A stretch of DNA of 64,000 nt from Trogon surrucura (Eukaryota > Chordata > Aves > Trogoniformes > Trogonidae), in NCBI GenBank assembly GCA_020746105.1, contig CM036633.1:10834501-10898500 (forward strand), given 5' to 3'. The notes beneath the pieces are model-generated. The model saw only the letters and a list, made by a program, of their open reading frames with translations. It searched no databases and was not told where the DNA came from. The number at the start of each line of letters is the position of its first letter. Position 1 is the first letter of the stretch. The translations under genes and the position numbers were made by a program. Of the stretch, positions 1 to 15,400 are shown in pieces.

Positions 1-369
1 CGGCTGCCCATCACTTGGTGGCAGTGAGATGCAGGACCTGCTGGCCTCGGTGCCTGTCCTCCCGCACTCTGCCCCACCAGCACAAAGCCCACGGATGGGA
101 GCCAGGAGCAACGCGGGGAGCGGTGGAGGCAGGGTGGGGTGAAGAGAGGGTGCTGGCCACAAATGAGCCAGGGCGCGGCACCCAGTGGGAGCTGGCACCT
201 CTTCAGTCGCCACCGTGGGTGGGGGCCCTCCCAGGAAAAGCTGAGAGCCTCTGCAATATGCAAACGCACTGTGGGAGTTTAACCACCGCCAGGTTAGGCT
301 CAAAGGCAGGCAAAAGGCTGCTGAGGGTCCACAGCATGAGCAAGGAAGGCAGGGGGGTAACACACTCAC
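1..369 (-). other. PLCG1: PLCG1 intron 5 (start only)
   Basis: This GC-rich sequence begins at the exon 5 donor and runs off the left edge. Nothing else is recognisable in it. Confidence 0.85.
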
Positions 370-454
370 CGTGAGTCTCTCCCGCAAGAACCTCATGTTG
401 GGGACCCGGTAGTTGACCTGAGACAGCATGTTCTTCAGATCCTTGGCGGAGATT
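370..454 (-). CDS. PLCG1: PLCG1 exon 5 (EF-hand region)
   Basis: 85 bases encoding [20 protein letters not shown] followed by RFLRERLT, ending in phase 0. The acceptor is TTCCCAG|AATC at 455 and the donor ACG|GTGAGTG at 369. This is the last PLCG1 exon in the window; the next exon, expected to begin with Asp-Leu-Glu-Gln, is not found in 1-369. Confidence 0.95.
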
Positions 455-3400
455 CTGGGAAAAGGGAAAAGATGTTCAGGAGGTCTGGGGTGGGGGGTTC
501 TCACCCTGGGACCGGGACAGCATGTGAGCAGAGCGGCCGTGCCCAAAGGGGCACCAGCTGTGGCACACGAGGACGGATGCGTGACCTCATAAGGATGCCA
601 GGCTTAGCTCGAAAGGTAGAACAGAAGAACATTTTCCATCCCAGTGAACTCTGCATCTATGCTGCTCGTGGGCAGCAGAGAGGCACATGTCGATGGGAGC
701 TGCAAATACAGCTCCTGCAAGCTCCCACCACTGCCGGGCGAGTCCCAGCACCCTCAGCCCACTCAAGGTGATGCTGCAACGGGCACATGTTGCCTTCTGC
801 TTCACAGCAATGACTGAGGAGAAGCATTTTTTAAGTATCTGTGTCCCAACACGGACACTGGGTGACCAAATCCCTTCCAAAATTCACTCCTGGGCCTGCA
901 GAAGGAGCTGGAGGAGGACAGGCTTTGCAAGTGGTTTGGACCCAGCTAATTTTATACTAAAGAGAGGGAAAAAAAGCCAATTGCAATGTCTAGCCACAGG
1001 CACCGCGCTGCCACGTCGTGCCCGGCTGCGCTCCCCCAGCCATTGCCACACACACACCGCTGGCACGGGACAGCCAGCACGGATGTCCTCCCCCCAAGGC
1101 ACCACTTCCCGGACTGGGGAGGGCTCCAGTGCCAACCCCGAGCGGGATCCTGCACCCAGGCAGGCAGAGACAGGCTGCAAGGAGCCCTGGGCTGCCCCTG
1201 CCTGCTCCAGCATCATCCTCCCATGGGGTAACAGCCCTGCAGCGCGGAAAGACGCGGATGTCTCCCATCTGCAGGATTTAAGAAGCTGAGAGGTCTGTGC
1301 ACAATCATTTTCTGGCAGCTCCTGCCTTAGAAGCAAGTCCTCCGAGTCTGTCGCAGCAATCACAGATGCTGTTTTTGTCCCACACTGAGTGAGTCGAAGC
1401 CCAGGACCCTACAGGATGTTCCCTCCACCCTGCAAAGTGTAGGGCGAGTCTGGCCCTGGGAACGCTCACATCTTTGGGGGACAAATATAAATACGCCAGG
1501 GAAGACGTCCTGTGGAGGGGTCACAGTGTCATCTGTGGCGATGCCAAGGGGCAGTGTGAACCCCGGCTCTTTTACACTCCCCCCTGAAAATGGGGTGATC
1601 TCAAACGACACAGAAAAGAGGAGGGATGGAGGGAGCCCCACGGAGAGGGAGAAACCGGCTGGTGTCAGGCGCTGTGGAGACAAGGGCGGCCGCAGCCGGT
1701 GGGACACAGAGAGCCCTTGTTTCTGGGCTCAAAGCCACGGGGCACCGGGACGCACGCACGGCCAGAGCAAGACCTGGCCCGGCTCCCGTGACGTGCCCAA
1801 GACCAGCACCCGGGGCTGGACCAGTGCCCTGCCACTCGGTTAGAAAAAAAAACAAACCCAGAGCTATGGAGCCAAGACACAGTCTCAGCACGAGCAGCAG
1901 CTTTGGTACCTCCCCGCTGTACCTCCAGCTCCCTGGCAGGAGAGGCGACCCTGGGAGCTCAGGGTGAGCGTTTTGGGGAGAGGAACCTGCCCTTCCCCTT
2001 CTCCATGGACAAGTGCAAGGTGCTGTGTGCTGCTCGTAGACATGATGGCACCACGAGAGGCGAGAGCAAAACCTGCCAGAGCTGTCACCAGCATTGCCCT
2101 CTCTGCTCGGGTTGGAGGACGGAGTATGGAAGGATTTTATTTACTGGGTGCTGTTAATAACGTTAAAGTGTCAGAGGCCTTAGATAAACAGTTTGGTACT
2201 ATTTTGAGAATAGAAAGTAAAAACCAAATAAACAAACTAGTTTCTACTACGGAAGTTTTTTAAGGTCTTATGACAAACAGGCCAAAGGACAGATCCAGCC
2301 CTCTGACAGGGTACAAAAACATTCCTCAAGGCTGAAACTCTGCTCCCAAACACAGGCAGCTCTCCTAGCCGGAGGTGAAACAGTCCCCTCTGCAGCAGTT
2401 AGGAAAAAAAACCCAACAAACCAGCATCCTGTTATCCTCCTCCTTCCACCTAACCTCCCTTGGAAAAACAAATACCCAAAGGCCCAGCAGCCAGTGAAAA
2501 CAGCCAACATCTGCCGGCGTGCTGGAAGGTACACGCAGGCACCCCGCCGGGAGGAGGCGGAAAGGAGAGGGCTCCGGCACAGGAGGCTGGGGTGCGGGAT
2601 ACACGAATGATTTCTTCAGCTGCCAAAAACCTGTCTGCTCTGGAAAGGACCAAGGATGCTTTGAAAATGAAGTGTTTTTTGAAAAACAATCAACCAACCA
2701 ACACACAACTCGCTGTTCCCTTTTCAAACTCATTTCCAGGCAAAGGGCAACAGCGGCAAAAGCAGAGTGTGGTGGAACTCACCTCCTCGACAGGGAAACG
2801 TCCCTTCCCTTATCTCAATACGACAGGTCATGACCCAGTTCCCCTCCCTTATCTTCTCATGACAGGTTCAAGCGCGACAATTCACCTCCTACGACACCAC
2901 TAAGCACACACCTGAGAACCCCACAAGCCGAACCCTGCTGCAGCCCATGAGCCTAGAAGCCAAGCAGTAGGATGATCCATGGCCTCACGGACCTCAGAGG
3001 AGGAGAATAAACCAAACTCAGCTCAGCCCCGACAGCACGGCCACAGCCGTGTGTTGGCTCTTTGGTATCAGCTTCCTCGAGTGATGCCAGCTGGGGATGG
3101 AGGTATTTCATGGCTACAGGTTCTCAAGGTGTAACTGAGTCTAAACAGCTGGGAAATAGGTCAGGGAAGCAAGACAATTTTTTGATGCTTTTTTAACTCA
3201 GTGAAAATCAGCCAGAAGAGTATTGGGACTTGGATTAAGGTTCCTTGGAAATGACAGTTGAAAACCCAACAAAATTAAGAACGCAACAAAAAACCCAAAG
3301 CAAAGGCTAAGATTTCAGGTAAACCTTTCCAGCTCAAACCTTTCTATGAACGTGCATGTCTGTGCAAGCGAGTTTTCTCCTTACCTGTCTTCCCGGTTGC

Positions 3401-6400
3401 GATCCAGCGAGTAGAACTGCTTTCGGAGCCACCTAAACAGAAAGACACCAACACACACACACTCAGCCCCAGCTCCTTAACAACAAGTCCCTTTGGTTTG
3501 CTCCTGTTTCTGGAAGATGCCCAATGCCCGTCGTCCACTCCCACCGCCCTCCTTCCCACCAGAGAACTTGGCTCTGCCCCCCTTTAAAACTGCCTCTGCC
3601 TGAAAGCGAGTCCACAGATAAGGGAGAAAGAATCAAAGGTACTGTTTTCTACGTGCCTCTGCACTGAACTGCTACAGATAACACAGGCTGCGCACACATA
3701 AAAACATCTGTTTCATGGTAAAGCTCCTTTTCCCTGCATGCATGTGAGATCAAACCCCAGGCACGGATGATGTAGCACAGCAGGTCAATGGGATGAAGCC
3801 TCTTGAGCACAGAGACAGGAGCGCTGAGTCAGGGCAGCTCAGAGAGGGAAGGAGATGCTGTCACTGTGCTCACCTTTTTCTGTCAAAAAAGGACAGAAAA
3901 GGGGGGGGAAAAAAAAAAGAACATGCACAGAACAAAGAGAAGTTCCTCACCTTTCAATCTGCAGGGGGGTGGCAGCCCTGAGAGTGTCTGCCACCAGCCA
4001 GTTCAGCCCCTTGATCCACATGTTGACCTCGTCCTCAGAAGTGGCTGTGGAAAGGACACAGGAGAAATGGGAGGAAGGGACAGAGAAGTTGATCCCCAAA
4101 CCCAAACCTCCAGCATCTCACAGAAAAAGGTATCATCCAGGCGAATTAACTGACTTAACCAGGGGCCGAACGTGTGCCCTTGAAGGTGTCACCTTCTTCC
4201 AAAGACACATCCTCGGTGCGGTGAAAAAAGAGCATCTGCCCAGGGATACGTTGCAGCTCACTCATGGAAATACGCATCGGAAGTTTGGGTCTTGTTGTGA
4301 CAAGGTGCCTGCCCCAGCCTTGCCCTGGCACAGCCCCAGGGCCACAAAGTGCTTTACCTTGCAAGCTGAGGGTCTTCAGCCGGAATTCTGTGCCATAAAG
4401 GATAACGAAGCAGTGAGACTGGTCTGGTCGGAAACATGGATCCTCCTGGTACCGGTCAAAATCACGTGAGTTTTTTCCTGGACGAATCTCTTTGATTTCA
4501 CGAATATCCACTAAGAGAAAAGGAAAAGAAAAGGGGAGTCCAGCGAACAGCTTGAAATTCCAGTGAAGGTGGAAGAGAAAGAAATGTGGATAAAGCAGTT
4601 TTCATCCTCTGAAGAGCTGTGTTACCACCCATGACATGATGGCAGACCCAGGCACACCTACAGCACCGAGGTCCCAGGCTCCCAACAGCAAAATGTGTTT
4701 CCCTGGGTATGCTGGAACGTGAGGAGGGGACGGCTGCCCCAGCCCAGGGAGGGAGGTGCCAGATGCCTGAGCACAGTGAGCAGGTGCTGGGGACGGTGCC
4801 CTGTAAAGGGACTCTCTGCCTTCAGGCCACCAGTGACAACCACAGCAGCCCTCCCCATCCTTTCCCATCACCACTGAGGGCACTGGCCGAAGAGGCTCCC
4901 AGTGCTCCGGCACGGCACCACCACTCTGGTCCTCAGCACAACCCAGGTCCTCCCAGAGAAGCTGCACCTTCAAGCGCCCCAGCTCGCTCCTCAACCTTTG
5001 AAAGCATCACAGCAACCGCACCGCTCGCCCCGCACATCTCTCTTGCCACGCACCTGCGGTTGTGCATACACATGAGCAGAGGGCAGCACTACCGCTGCTG
5101 CAAGCTCCTTCACACCTCACACTTTGCTCTTCCTCCACCCAACACACATCTGCAAACTGTGGGTTTTTTTCAGCTTTCAAGTCAGCAACCTGTTCTGTTT
5201 TAAAAAGAAAGCTTCTCTGCAGAGGTGAACCCTCTGAGGGCACAACCTCCTGCCCAGCTGGATGAAATCCTATTTGCAACTGCTGCTTCTTACAAACACC
5301 ATAGATTTAGGATCTACTCCTCTCCAAATTCAGGTTAGAAGCTTGAGCTGATTCTTGGTTTCAACAGCTTGATGGTGCCCCTGACTCCCTCCTCCTCATT
5401 TTCACCCTACATTATGTCTGTATTTTCTGGCTTCTCCCCTCAGCTCCTCTGAGCACTACCGGGATGCTCAGGGAAGTCCCTGCCTTCATGCATGTGCCAC
5501 CTTCACCAAGAAAACTCTGTCCTTCCCTAGCCAAAGAGGGAAGAAACATTCATCACCTCTGGGTGATAAATGCCACGGTCAAATGAAAGCCCCAGACAAT
5601 GGCTAGGGCAGGGCAGGCAGCACCACCATCACATCAGGCTTCTGGGACATGGGGACAGCATTGTTCTGAGGACAATCCTGGGGTTATAGGGCTGGTGTCA
5701 GACCCCAGCAGCTGTCCCCTGTGGGCCAACCCAATGGTGACCATAAGGGATGGCCCAGGGTGGCAAGAGGCTGTGCCGGGAGGAGATAACTGCAACCAGC
5801 TACCTCGGAGCTCTGCTCCTCTGCAAAGGGCAGCTCTGAGCATGCTGAAGCACTGAACGCCAAGCGAGGAGAAGGAGCAGAAGAGATGCTGGTAAGGGAG
5901 CATCTTGGAGCCTCCTTCCCTGGAGGAAATTCTGGGAAAGGGCTCTCATTGCCATAAAACAAAGAGAAAACAAAAGCAGCAACAAGGAAAAAAACCAAAC
6001 CCTAAACCCAAGAATCTTAGCTTCCTGGAAAAACAGTTTCTTAAATGCTCAGGGGAATCAAATAACAACATTTCTGAGTCACGTTTCCAAAGCAGATGAT
6101 GGTTCTGAGCAATGCAGGACGGAGATTACTGCAAACCTGGCGTGTAATTCATCCCAATTAAACTCCAGTTACTGCACTCACTGTGGATCGACTCGCCTTC
6201 CATTCCAATTTACTGCAGCTTAAACCTAGACAGAAATGTGACCTGCTCATCACCCGCGGCGGCAGCCGACAGCGCTGAACTGCATCGTGAGAGATGCTGC
6301 TTGCCCCAAACAAACATCGCGGCAAGGCAGGCGCAGGGCTTGACTTTGGGGAGACTCGTGAGGAATGTGGGATCCTTTCTCGGCCGGACACACTGTGCAG

Positions 6401-9400
6401 CACCGCGAGTGTGCATCGGGAGGTGATGGCAGCCTGCTCGCTGTCCGACACAGGATACACCCAGACCAACCACTGCAATAACCCTCCAAAGCTCACCAGC
6501 TCAGGGCAAAAGCACAGCAAGACGCAGTTCCTTGGGGTTGCACAGGGAGGACAGATGAAGTCCCTAAAAGGAGCAAGGGTGTGACTTTTTAAGGCTCACA
6601 TCCTTAGTGACACAGCATGTTATTTTAGCCCTTAAAAACATGTACGGCAGCTAAGATCTTCACATCCAGGACATGCACAGCAGGGCTGAAAGCTAATTCT
6701 TTCTTTGAAGGATGCAGGTCTTGCCCAACACAATGGGAAAGAGTGTGCAGCTGCATTTCATGGTAGTTTACTGGGCAATAACTACTGAACGATGGTGCCA
6801 AAATATCATTGGCCTTCCTTTGCATCACGCTGCGAGCATCTTATCTCCGCTTTGAGATGTCGCAGCCTGCTAACTCTTTCTTGCACGGAGCACTGGTGGG
6901 TTAGGGAGTAAGTAGTAAGACAGAGCTATTGTTACAAACTGCATACCTAAGATCCACGAAAGGAGAGAGCCCTGGAGCAAGCAAGGCTCTTTTCAAAGGC
7001 AGAAGCACGCAGGGAATTCCTAGGGCGAAGGGCAGCCTCTGCGAGGACCGAGCACCCAGAGGGAGCAGGGTAAAATCCTCCAGCCCACGCATGCTTGCAG
7101 CTGCTTGCTCATCTCTCTCATCCTCCCAAACATGCCTGCGTGTGCCGGGGAGAAGGTGGTTCAGGCTTTGGTTTGCACAGCCCTCTTCTTGCCGCAGAGC
7201 ACCAGATCAGGCTCTCGAACCCCGCTGTCTTCCACTGAATCAAATACCTTCCCGGCCCCCTCACAGCGTGGAAGGAAATGACTCTTAGCAGGAAGCACAG
7301 CGAGCACAAATGCTGCCATCCCCACCAGTGCTGAAACACTGCTTCCCTGCACCGGCCCCTGCCTCCATCCCACCACGGGTCCTCCCTGGGAGCCAGGGAA
7401 GTGCGGGGGGAAGGAGAGGTGAAGATATCTTGCTATAGCTCAGGTCTTACTGATTTTGCTGGTGTTGGCTCCAGGGGTAACCCCAGCTCTGGGCAGCCTC
7501 AGCCAGGGCTGCTGCTGGGGCACGCAGCTGAGCGAATCTGAACCTGCTCCAGGCGGGTTTTTGCAGCCCAGGCTCAGCACTGCTCAATCTCAGCTTTGCT
7601 GAAAGGCTACAAGAAAGCTCACGGGCCTACAGGCAATGAAGGCAGAGCCTACAACCCCCCCTCCTCTTTCCTCGCCCTCCCCTGGCTCGCACAACTCCTC
7701 TCTCCCACACCCAGGTGCCACTCTTCCCTCCTGTCCCCACCACTGAGCATGTTATTCCAGACAATAAACCAAACTGCAAGAGCCCCAATGCCAAAGACAC
7801 CCATCTCCACACACCCCAGCCTCCCTCCCGCTGGTAAACAGGAAACCCAGTGCCCACGGCAGCCTCCCTGCCCTCCCCAGCCTGGGCCACCTTGGTCTTT
7901 CAGCCTCTCCCCTCCCCGTGCCAGCGTGCTCCCATCCTGGTCACTACTGATCCCATGCACTTGGATCTGCTCGCCAGCGCCCGCGTTTACTCAGGCAGAG
8001 CTCTGCGGCTTTGCAAACCTGCAGGGAGGGTTGTGGGGGGAGCCTGGACTGCTTCCCCTGCCTCCCCAGGGCAGGCAGGCAGGGGAACCTGGCAGCCAGC
8101 CTTGAGCAGGGAGTGGAAATTAAAAAGCAGAGGGCAGACGAGCGGAGGTGAGATGGAAGCACGGCAGATGTTCCCCACGAGTGCAATGAACGGAGAACTG
8201 CAGAGTGCGTGCTGGAAATGATGCCTAACCACCGCCCCACCACCCTCAGCACCAGCGAGCTCCCCAAGTGAGCGGTGGTGTGGGCCCTGTGACAGTGGCC
8301 CACGTGTCCCACCAGACCTGCACCTTGGGTCCTTGCTGGGAAAGATCTAGCAGAGATGTGGCCCATGACTCAGGGATGAGTGTCTGGTGGGGTCCCAGCA
8401 TTACGTGTCATGTGTGTGCCCAGGCAGAGGAATACGTGGCAGGTAATGCAGGATGAACCCATCAAAGATAACTACCCTGTGGCTGGGGTGAGCCCCATCT
8501 CCTCCTTCCCAAGCCACCCTCTCCCAGAGCATTCTATGGAAGGTGGCAGAAGGTAGAAACCAGTCTTCTTCCCACACGGACAGTGGCAAGAGGAGGAAGA
8601 ACTGGGTGCCACAGCAGTGGTAGAGTTAGAAGGAAGCTTTCTGCTGGAATATAAACCCCCTGGAGGTCTGGGAGGGCTGAGACCTCAGAGCAGGGACCAG
8701 CAGCAAGCACGGACAGATGATCAGCGGATGAGACGGGAGGTCTGGAGCACGCTGGCCATCCTCCAGCCCTCCCAGGCGAGCGTGCTGGCAGCAGCCAGCA
8801 GAGGCTCTGGGAAGGAAGCAGCAAAGTCTGGAGATGCTCTGAGCTCCTCACGTGGTCGCACGTTGCATGCTGAGCCATGCTGCTGCCGTGCAAATGGGTT
8901 GTCCCCTTTACAGCCTCCTAAACCTCCCCCCGGCCCAGCACCAGCAGGAAGGCCTGGCTCTCCCCTTGCCTCCAGCATCACTTTAAAAAAAAACCAAAAA
9001 AACTCCGACGTGGTCACACTTCTGGGCAAAGAGCCTTCCCTCCCTCAGCAGGGGAGGGTTGCATCAGAAAGAAAAATCTGACCCCAGATCCAACCCCCAC
9101 ACCATTTAAGAAAGGAAAAAGAAAACAACACCAAATTACCCTCTGGTTACATGAAAACCAGATCCACCCTTAAAGTCATTTAAAACTGAAACTCCATCCA
9201 AGCCCTGTTTAAGAGCTTATAGGCTGTTGTGACGTGTCATGATAAGGACACCCTGGAAGGGGCTCCAAGGGCTGCAAAATCTCCACTTCCAGACGACTTC
9301 TGGAAAGCTGTAAAACTGATTAAATACTAATAAAAAAAACCCAAAAGCTGACAAAAAGAGGGTTTAGCACAGATTACCTTCTAGGATGGATTTATCGGGG

Positions 9401-12400
9401 ACAGCCTCCAAGAAAACACCCAGCCCCTCAACAAGCATCGCTGGGTGCAACGTGTCTCCCCGCATACAAACAGTGACAGCCACATGGTCACTCTCAGCCC
9501 CACCTGACCTCAGCTGGCCAACATGACCCATTCTACCCCAGGGCAGCAGAAAAGTCTCCAGGCTACCACACAGGCAAAGAAAGAGTTTAAAAAAAAAAGT
9601 CTTCCTGCTATTTAACACCGTGGATCTCAGAGAGCACAACCCTGTGGTCATCCTTAGGCTTCCCATCACTGGAAGGGGTGTTGTGCAAGCAGACCCCCGG
9701 CATAAGCTGCGAAAAAGGAAAAAAAAACCCATGACTTGTTTGTCCATGTGGGTAAAAATAAGAGAAATTATTATGCAACAGCACGGAGAACAAAGTAAGG
9801 CCATCTCCCTCTTAATATGTCAATGGAAACTCCCTGAAAGGGACACTCAGGCCAGCACCAGGCAGCAGGGCTCAGGGCAGGGTGGCAGCCCACCTTCCCC
9901 TGCCGGTGTTCACCACCTGCTTTATCACCCCAGGAGCAACCGTGCCCAGCCCGGGGCTGCTCTGCACCCGCTTAGCGCTTCGGATGTGCTGACTGCAACC
10001 CAACACCGCTCGGCAAACAAACAAAAAAAACCACCAAAAATCCCCCATGATTTCAGGGGAACGGTGGAGTGTGCGCTAAGTGCTTTGCTGGACAGGGGCC
10101 AGAGCCTTCAGCACCTCGCAGTCTGGAGCCCCGACGCCCGCCCTTCGCGGTTTATCGAGCCCTTGCAAAGCTGCGGGTGCTTTTGTCCCCGCACGGACCC
10201 ATCCCTGTGTCCACCAGGGTCACTTGAGGAATCGGGCAGACAGTAACTATTTGAGCCTGAACTTGGCCACAAAAATTCAGGTGGCTCTTACGGAACGCAG
10301 GTTGCATGCAGAATGGACGCAAAATTGGGGTCCCGTATATTATATCCCCTGCACAAGAAGTAAGGCAGGGACACCAGCCCATTAGAAACGTGTTTCAGAG
10401 GGAAGAGCCACGTGTCTCTCTTTAGTATAGGTTTTCTGAGTGATGATAGCTCAACCTCTCAACCCCAGAAGCTTCATTTAATCGACAAGACTAAAGCAGA
10501 CAGTGTAACGGTGAATTAAATGTCTCTGCACAGAGCCGCAGCGACGAGGTTACTGCACCCTCCTCACTGCCGCGCTGTGCATCAGCTATCAGGTTTCTGA
10601 AGGACAATCTCAGGCCATTAACAGACGGTTTATCCAGACAGGACAACAACAACAAAAACCAGCTGAGACCTCTAATTTGACCTTACTCCTTTTTTCGGAG
10701 GGCAGGAGGGTGAGGCATCCACAGAGGCCAACATAAACACCAAACCAGCAGTGCTCTGTGCCCTAGAAAATCCTACATCTATGAGCTATAAATGGCCACG
10801 CTGCCCTTTCAGTGAGGCACCAAAACCCCTGTAAAAAGCTCTCTCACCACCACAGCTGCCACAGGGCAGGACACAGCTACTCAGGGAGTCATTGGGTCCC
10901 ACTGCTCTTGTTGCTGCAACGTGTAGGTACCTCTCCTGCCTCAGGAGATGACGCAGGTGAAGTTATTTTTCCTTCCAGACTCAGCTCAGTTTGCTCCAGC
11001 AAGTTGCTTCATCTCACCTGCTACCTGCATCAGCAAACAGCAGCTCTCCCTCCAAACCACTGCCTTCTGCTACAAAGCGACTGTCACATTAGCTCTACCC
11101 CAGAAATGGAGACATCCACACAGAGGCCACCTTGGGAGGGAAGATGCTGGAAAAAAAATAGCTTAAATGGGCTAGAGATGGGATTACAGGGAGCTCCCAG
11201 TTAGCCAGGATGACTGGGACTAGCCTGGATCCCACCTCCACTGCACCCCTGGGCCACATGTCCTACAGCTTCTGAGCTCCAGTTCCTCCCTCTCCTGTTC
11301 CCCCCAGTGCCCTCCCCAAATCCTTATCAACTGCAGAGGAAACTAGGGGAGATGTGCAGGGAGATTAGGAGATGCTCTGCAGCTGCATCACTCTGTGGGT
11401 GGGAGGAGAGGATGTGAGGAACCGCCCTTCCCTCCTCCATCCCACGCACATATGTTAAGGGCTGGAGCAGGGAGGCAAAGGTCCTGCCCAGACACCATCC
11501 TGCTCCTACAGAGCACTGTGGACCTCTCCCCACATTGACTTGGTCCTTGCTGCTCCATCAGCTTTAGCCTCAACCCAGGTGGCCTTTAAGAGCTCACCAA
11601 GTTCCTGTTGACGCTTGAAGCAGAGGTAGCTGTGGGCTGGCAGCTGCCTGTCCCATATCGTCAGCACATCTCACATCTCTCCTGCTTACTCTCAGCTGCA
11701 AGAAAACACGAGTTAAAAAACTAAAGTGAGCAAAGCAGGATGCTGCTATCTCACAGGCTCTGCCCACAGCCCTGCACACACTATGGACGTAAAGGCTGGC
11801 AGTTTCCACTCCACTAGTCTCAGCCTTGCCAGGGACAACTTCATGCTTGGACCCACCTGGCCTGAGCCACCTCCCTGCCAGCTCTGCCACCACGTTCATC
11901 ACCCTTGTGTGGCCTCAGCGTAGCCAAGAAAGAGGCATCAGACCCACCCCTACTTCTGGTGGGTTGCATGGCCTCGGGCAAAGCATTCCAACTCCTTCCC
12001 CAGCCCCCTCAGTTGCACCCCTTGGAGCTGTGGGAATGGGTAGAGCATGTCACCAGTGGACCACAGCCCAGAATGCTGGCAACAAACACCACACATCCAT
12101 CCCAAAGCCAGACAAGAAGCCTCAACAGCAAATAAAGCAAAGGAGCAGAGGTGTGACGCTGATCCCGAGACATGGTCACTTGCTGCAATCACAGCCCAAG
12201 TCCCTGAAGAAGAACCAGGAGCCCCCTAGATCCCAAAATCCTTCCACGTCCCATGAGCAGCCCTTCCTCTGGGCTCCAAGAGGGACAGGCAGAGAGGCTC
12301 GGAAGAAATGGGGCAGAATGCACCAGGAGATATTTCCTACCCAATGTCAGCTAATGGCCAGCAGTTAATCAGCAGTTCGTGGTGCAGAGTTCTCCCAGCA

Positions 12401-15400
12401 CAGCACTGGGTCTGGGAAGCACAAACACCCTCCTTGTTGGACACCAGTGATCTGAGGGCAAGGAACAATATGTCACCTTGTATTGCATAACCCTGCAAGG
12501 ACAGCAGCGGGGAGCTCAAGGAGATGTACAGCTGGACATCAAACACTAGACGAGAGACCCAGCAATCTCCCTCCTGGGAGGCTTTGGTTCTCCCTATTCT
12601 CCTCCATGGAAAATTTGTCTGCATGAAGTTGTGCAGTTTTGTACAAGGATTTTTGGATTCTACCGAATCTCAAGCTGGGCATCCATGGCTGCACAAGGGC
12701 ACCCACTCCCACACACAAGGCTGGCACCCATGGGAGCCCAGGACTTGTGGCACCTTCACGACACAGCACATGGGAGGATGCAGGCAGAGCTACTCCAGCT
12801 AGAGTAAAGCCCGAAGTTTTCTTGCACAGATGTTGCTCTGAAGAAGTCCATGTCCCCTCCCTAGATGAAATAAGGCTGCCGAGCCACCCTTCAGTCATCA
12901 GCCCAGTCTGTTCGACAGGCACAAGCTTCGACTGACTCACGTGGAATGGGGAAGCTCAGCACCAGTGCTTCCGCACAGAACACCTGTCTAGAGATGGCTC
13001 AACAAGCCACCCCCAAGGTGACCTTCTTCCCACATGGCATCGAGGGCTTTGTCCCCCTCAGCCCTGCTGCTGCTATGACCTTACAGGAGCACAATAAAAT
13101 GGGGGAAGCCAAGTATCTGCAAGCACAGCACCTCCAGCCTGCCTCTCCCTCCAGGGCAAGGAGTGAAAACTGAAGGACAGAAAAGATTTGTCACACTGGC
13201 AGCAAATGCCAGTGATGTCCAGATGCCATGAGTCAGTCTTCATCCATCTCGCCAGTTGATTCAATCAAGTTTCCCTGACAGCGATTTAACAGCAGAGATG
13301 AGTGCTGGCCAGGACATTCAGTGTGCAGCAGGGAGATGGCTCGTTCCTGTCCCTATCAGGGCGTGAGCACTTCAGTGTCAGGGTAAAGTTGGGAAGAGAA
13401 GAACACAATAAAGATCCCACCTGCTGCTGACCCTGTGAGATCACCACCACAGCCTGACCTCTTCCCCCACCACGCTGAACTCAAAAGCTGTTGTGACACA
13501 CCAAGGACTGAGTATTCACTAAAGCACAGATGTGATTTCCAGATGTTTGCCCTCCCCTAGCTCTCCCTGTGAGCCATTATCTGTGGGAGAAGTCCCAGAG
13601 GGTTGTACTCTCCACTGATCACACAAGGAATAGCTGAGGCACCTCCTAATGTCACCTCCTTCTCCCTAGGACTCTCCATGTGAGTCCCTTCCACCCACCG
13701 CCCTGTGAACCTGAGAAAGAGGCAGTTACCAGAGCAGTTGCTGGTGAAATCAAACCTGCTCTGTCCCAGTGGTTAAAAATGGAAACACTGAATCTCCTCT
13801 TCCCTTTTCACAAGTTTTGCTCTACCTGCACTAACCATGACAGGAGAACTGACGGTGCTGCCTTCACCTTTCACCATGGTAAGAATAAGGTTGATAACCA
13901 CTCAATGACATCTTCTTACGGATCCATCCAACTGAAGATCTCCAGGCACTGAACAGATACCACACATCACCCTGGCAGAAGACATTATCTTCAGCTTATG
14001 TGAAAGAAGCCGGAGTTCCTGGTGAAGGTCTTCCCACCAGGATCCTCTACTGCTTGGTTGGCTTGTTGTTCTTTTTTCTTAATGACCTCAGCTGGGATTT
14101 ATTTGGTCACCAGAACTGGAGATCTCCACCAGCTTGCACACCAACCTGCCCTATGGTTCATACAAAACCTGATGTGCCAACGCTCCAAAATTCCACACCC
14201 TCTTCTTCTCTAGGCCTCTTGATAACATGCCCCAGAGCCTTTCCTGCTAGGGATTACGGGGACCATCCTCCAGCCAGCAGCGAGACCTGGAGAACAGGCT
14301 GACACAAGTCATGAAATGACATATAAGACACTGAAGAGGGGAAAAAAAAAAAAAATTGAACAATTTCTGCTGCTTTGCTGAGGCACAGAGCCAAGCTGTG
14401 TCCCAGCAGAGCCAACTCCCTGCTCCTGGGGAGCCCCACACCACTCGGGAACAGCTTTTGGGCTTCTGAAGTTGAGGAGGGCTGTGAGCTGGCAAGGGTT
14501 AGCTGGACAAGGACTGCAGGCTCAAAGGAGAAGCAGGTATCCAAAGCACCCCAGGATCCTGGCCAGAGGAGCCAGAAGTGGATGAGAGATGTCTGCAGGA
14601 CAGGCACTGGCTAAGGGACCCGAGCACAGCAGACTCTCTTCTTCTGCAGCCCGGGAGCACCGGAGCCCTGCCCTTCACTCGCGCTGAGCAGGACCACGTC
14701 AGGCAGCGCCCGGACGCTCAGCAAACAAACCAAGCCAGCCCCCACCTCTCCGCCAGCTGGAAAGCAGATTTATGGGGTGCAGATTTACGGGGCAGGTTGC
14801 CAAGGCGGTTAAAGTCCTCTTGGACATCCCGCGCTCCCAACACGACTGAGACCCTCCCCGCAGCCGGGCTGGGGACCACACGCACACAGATGGCCCCCAG
14901 AGAGGGCCAGGAGGAGGGATGAAGGATGCACCGGCACACAGGGGAGGGATGTCCTTTAATCACCACATCACCTGGCACTTCTGGGAGCAAGTAAACAGGA
15001 AAAAGACTATCCAGCAGCTGCTCTACCCGGTGTCCCCACGGGGCACAGCCTACTGCAACAGCCTTCCTTGACGTCCCCTCTCAATGACAACCATTTCCAA
15101 CCCCGGCCGGTCTGGCCAGAACACGGATGGATACTCACATGGAACAGGACTGGGCCTTGCACAGCGCAAGTCTGGGAGGAGAGGAGAGAGATGCTGCCTT
15201 GAGAAGGCAGCAGTCCTGCAAGCACCCCACTACGGGTGAAGGCTGGGGCTGAGCAAAGAGGCTGGGCTGCAAATACAGGTCAGCACAGCACCAAGAATGA
15301 TGATTTTGTGTGTCAAGGAAAAAAAAACTCACACTGCAAGAAGCAAAAAAAAAAAATAAAAAAAATGCAGAGTTTGTAGGGGCATGGGGAGAAAACCAAA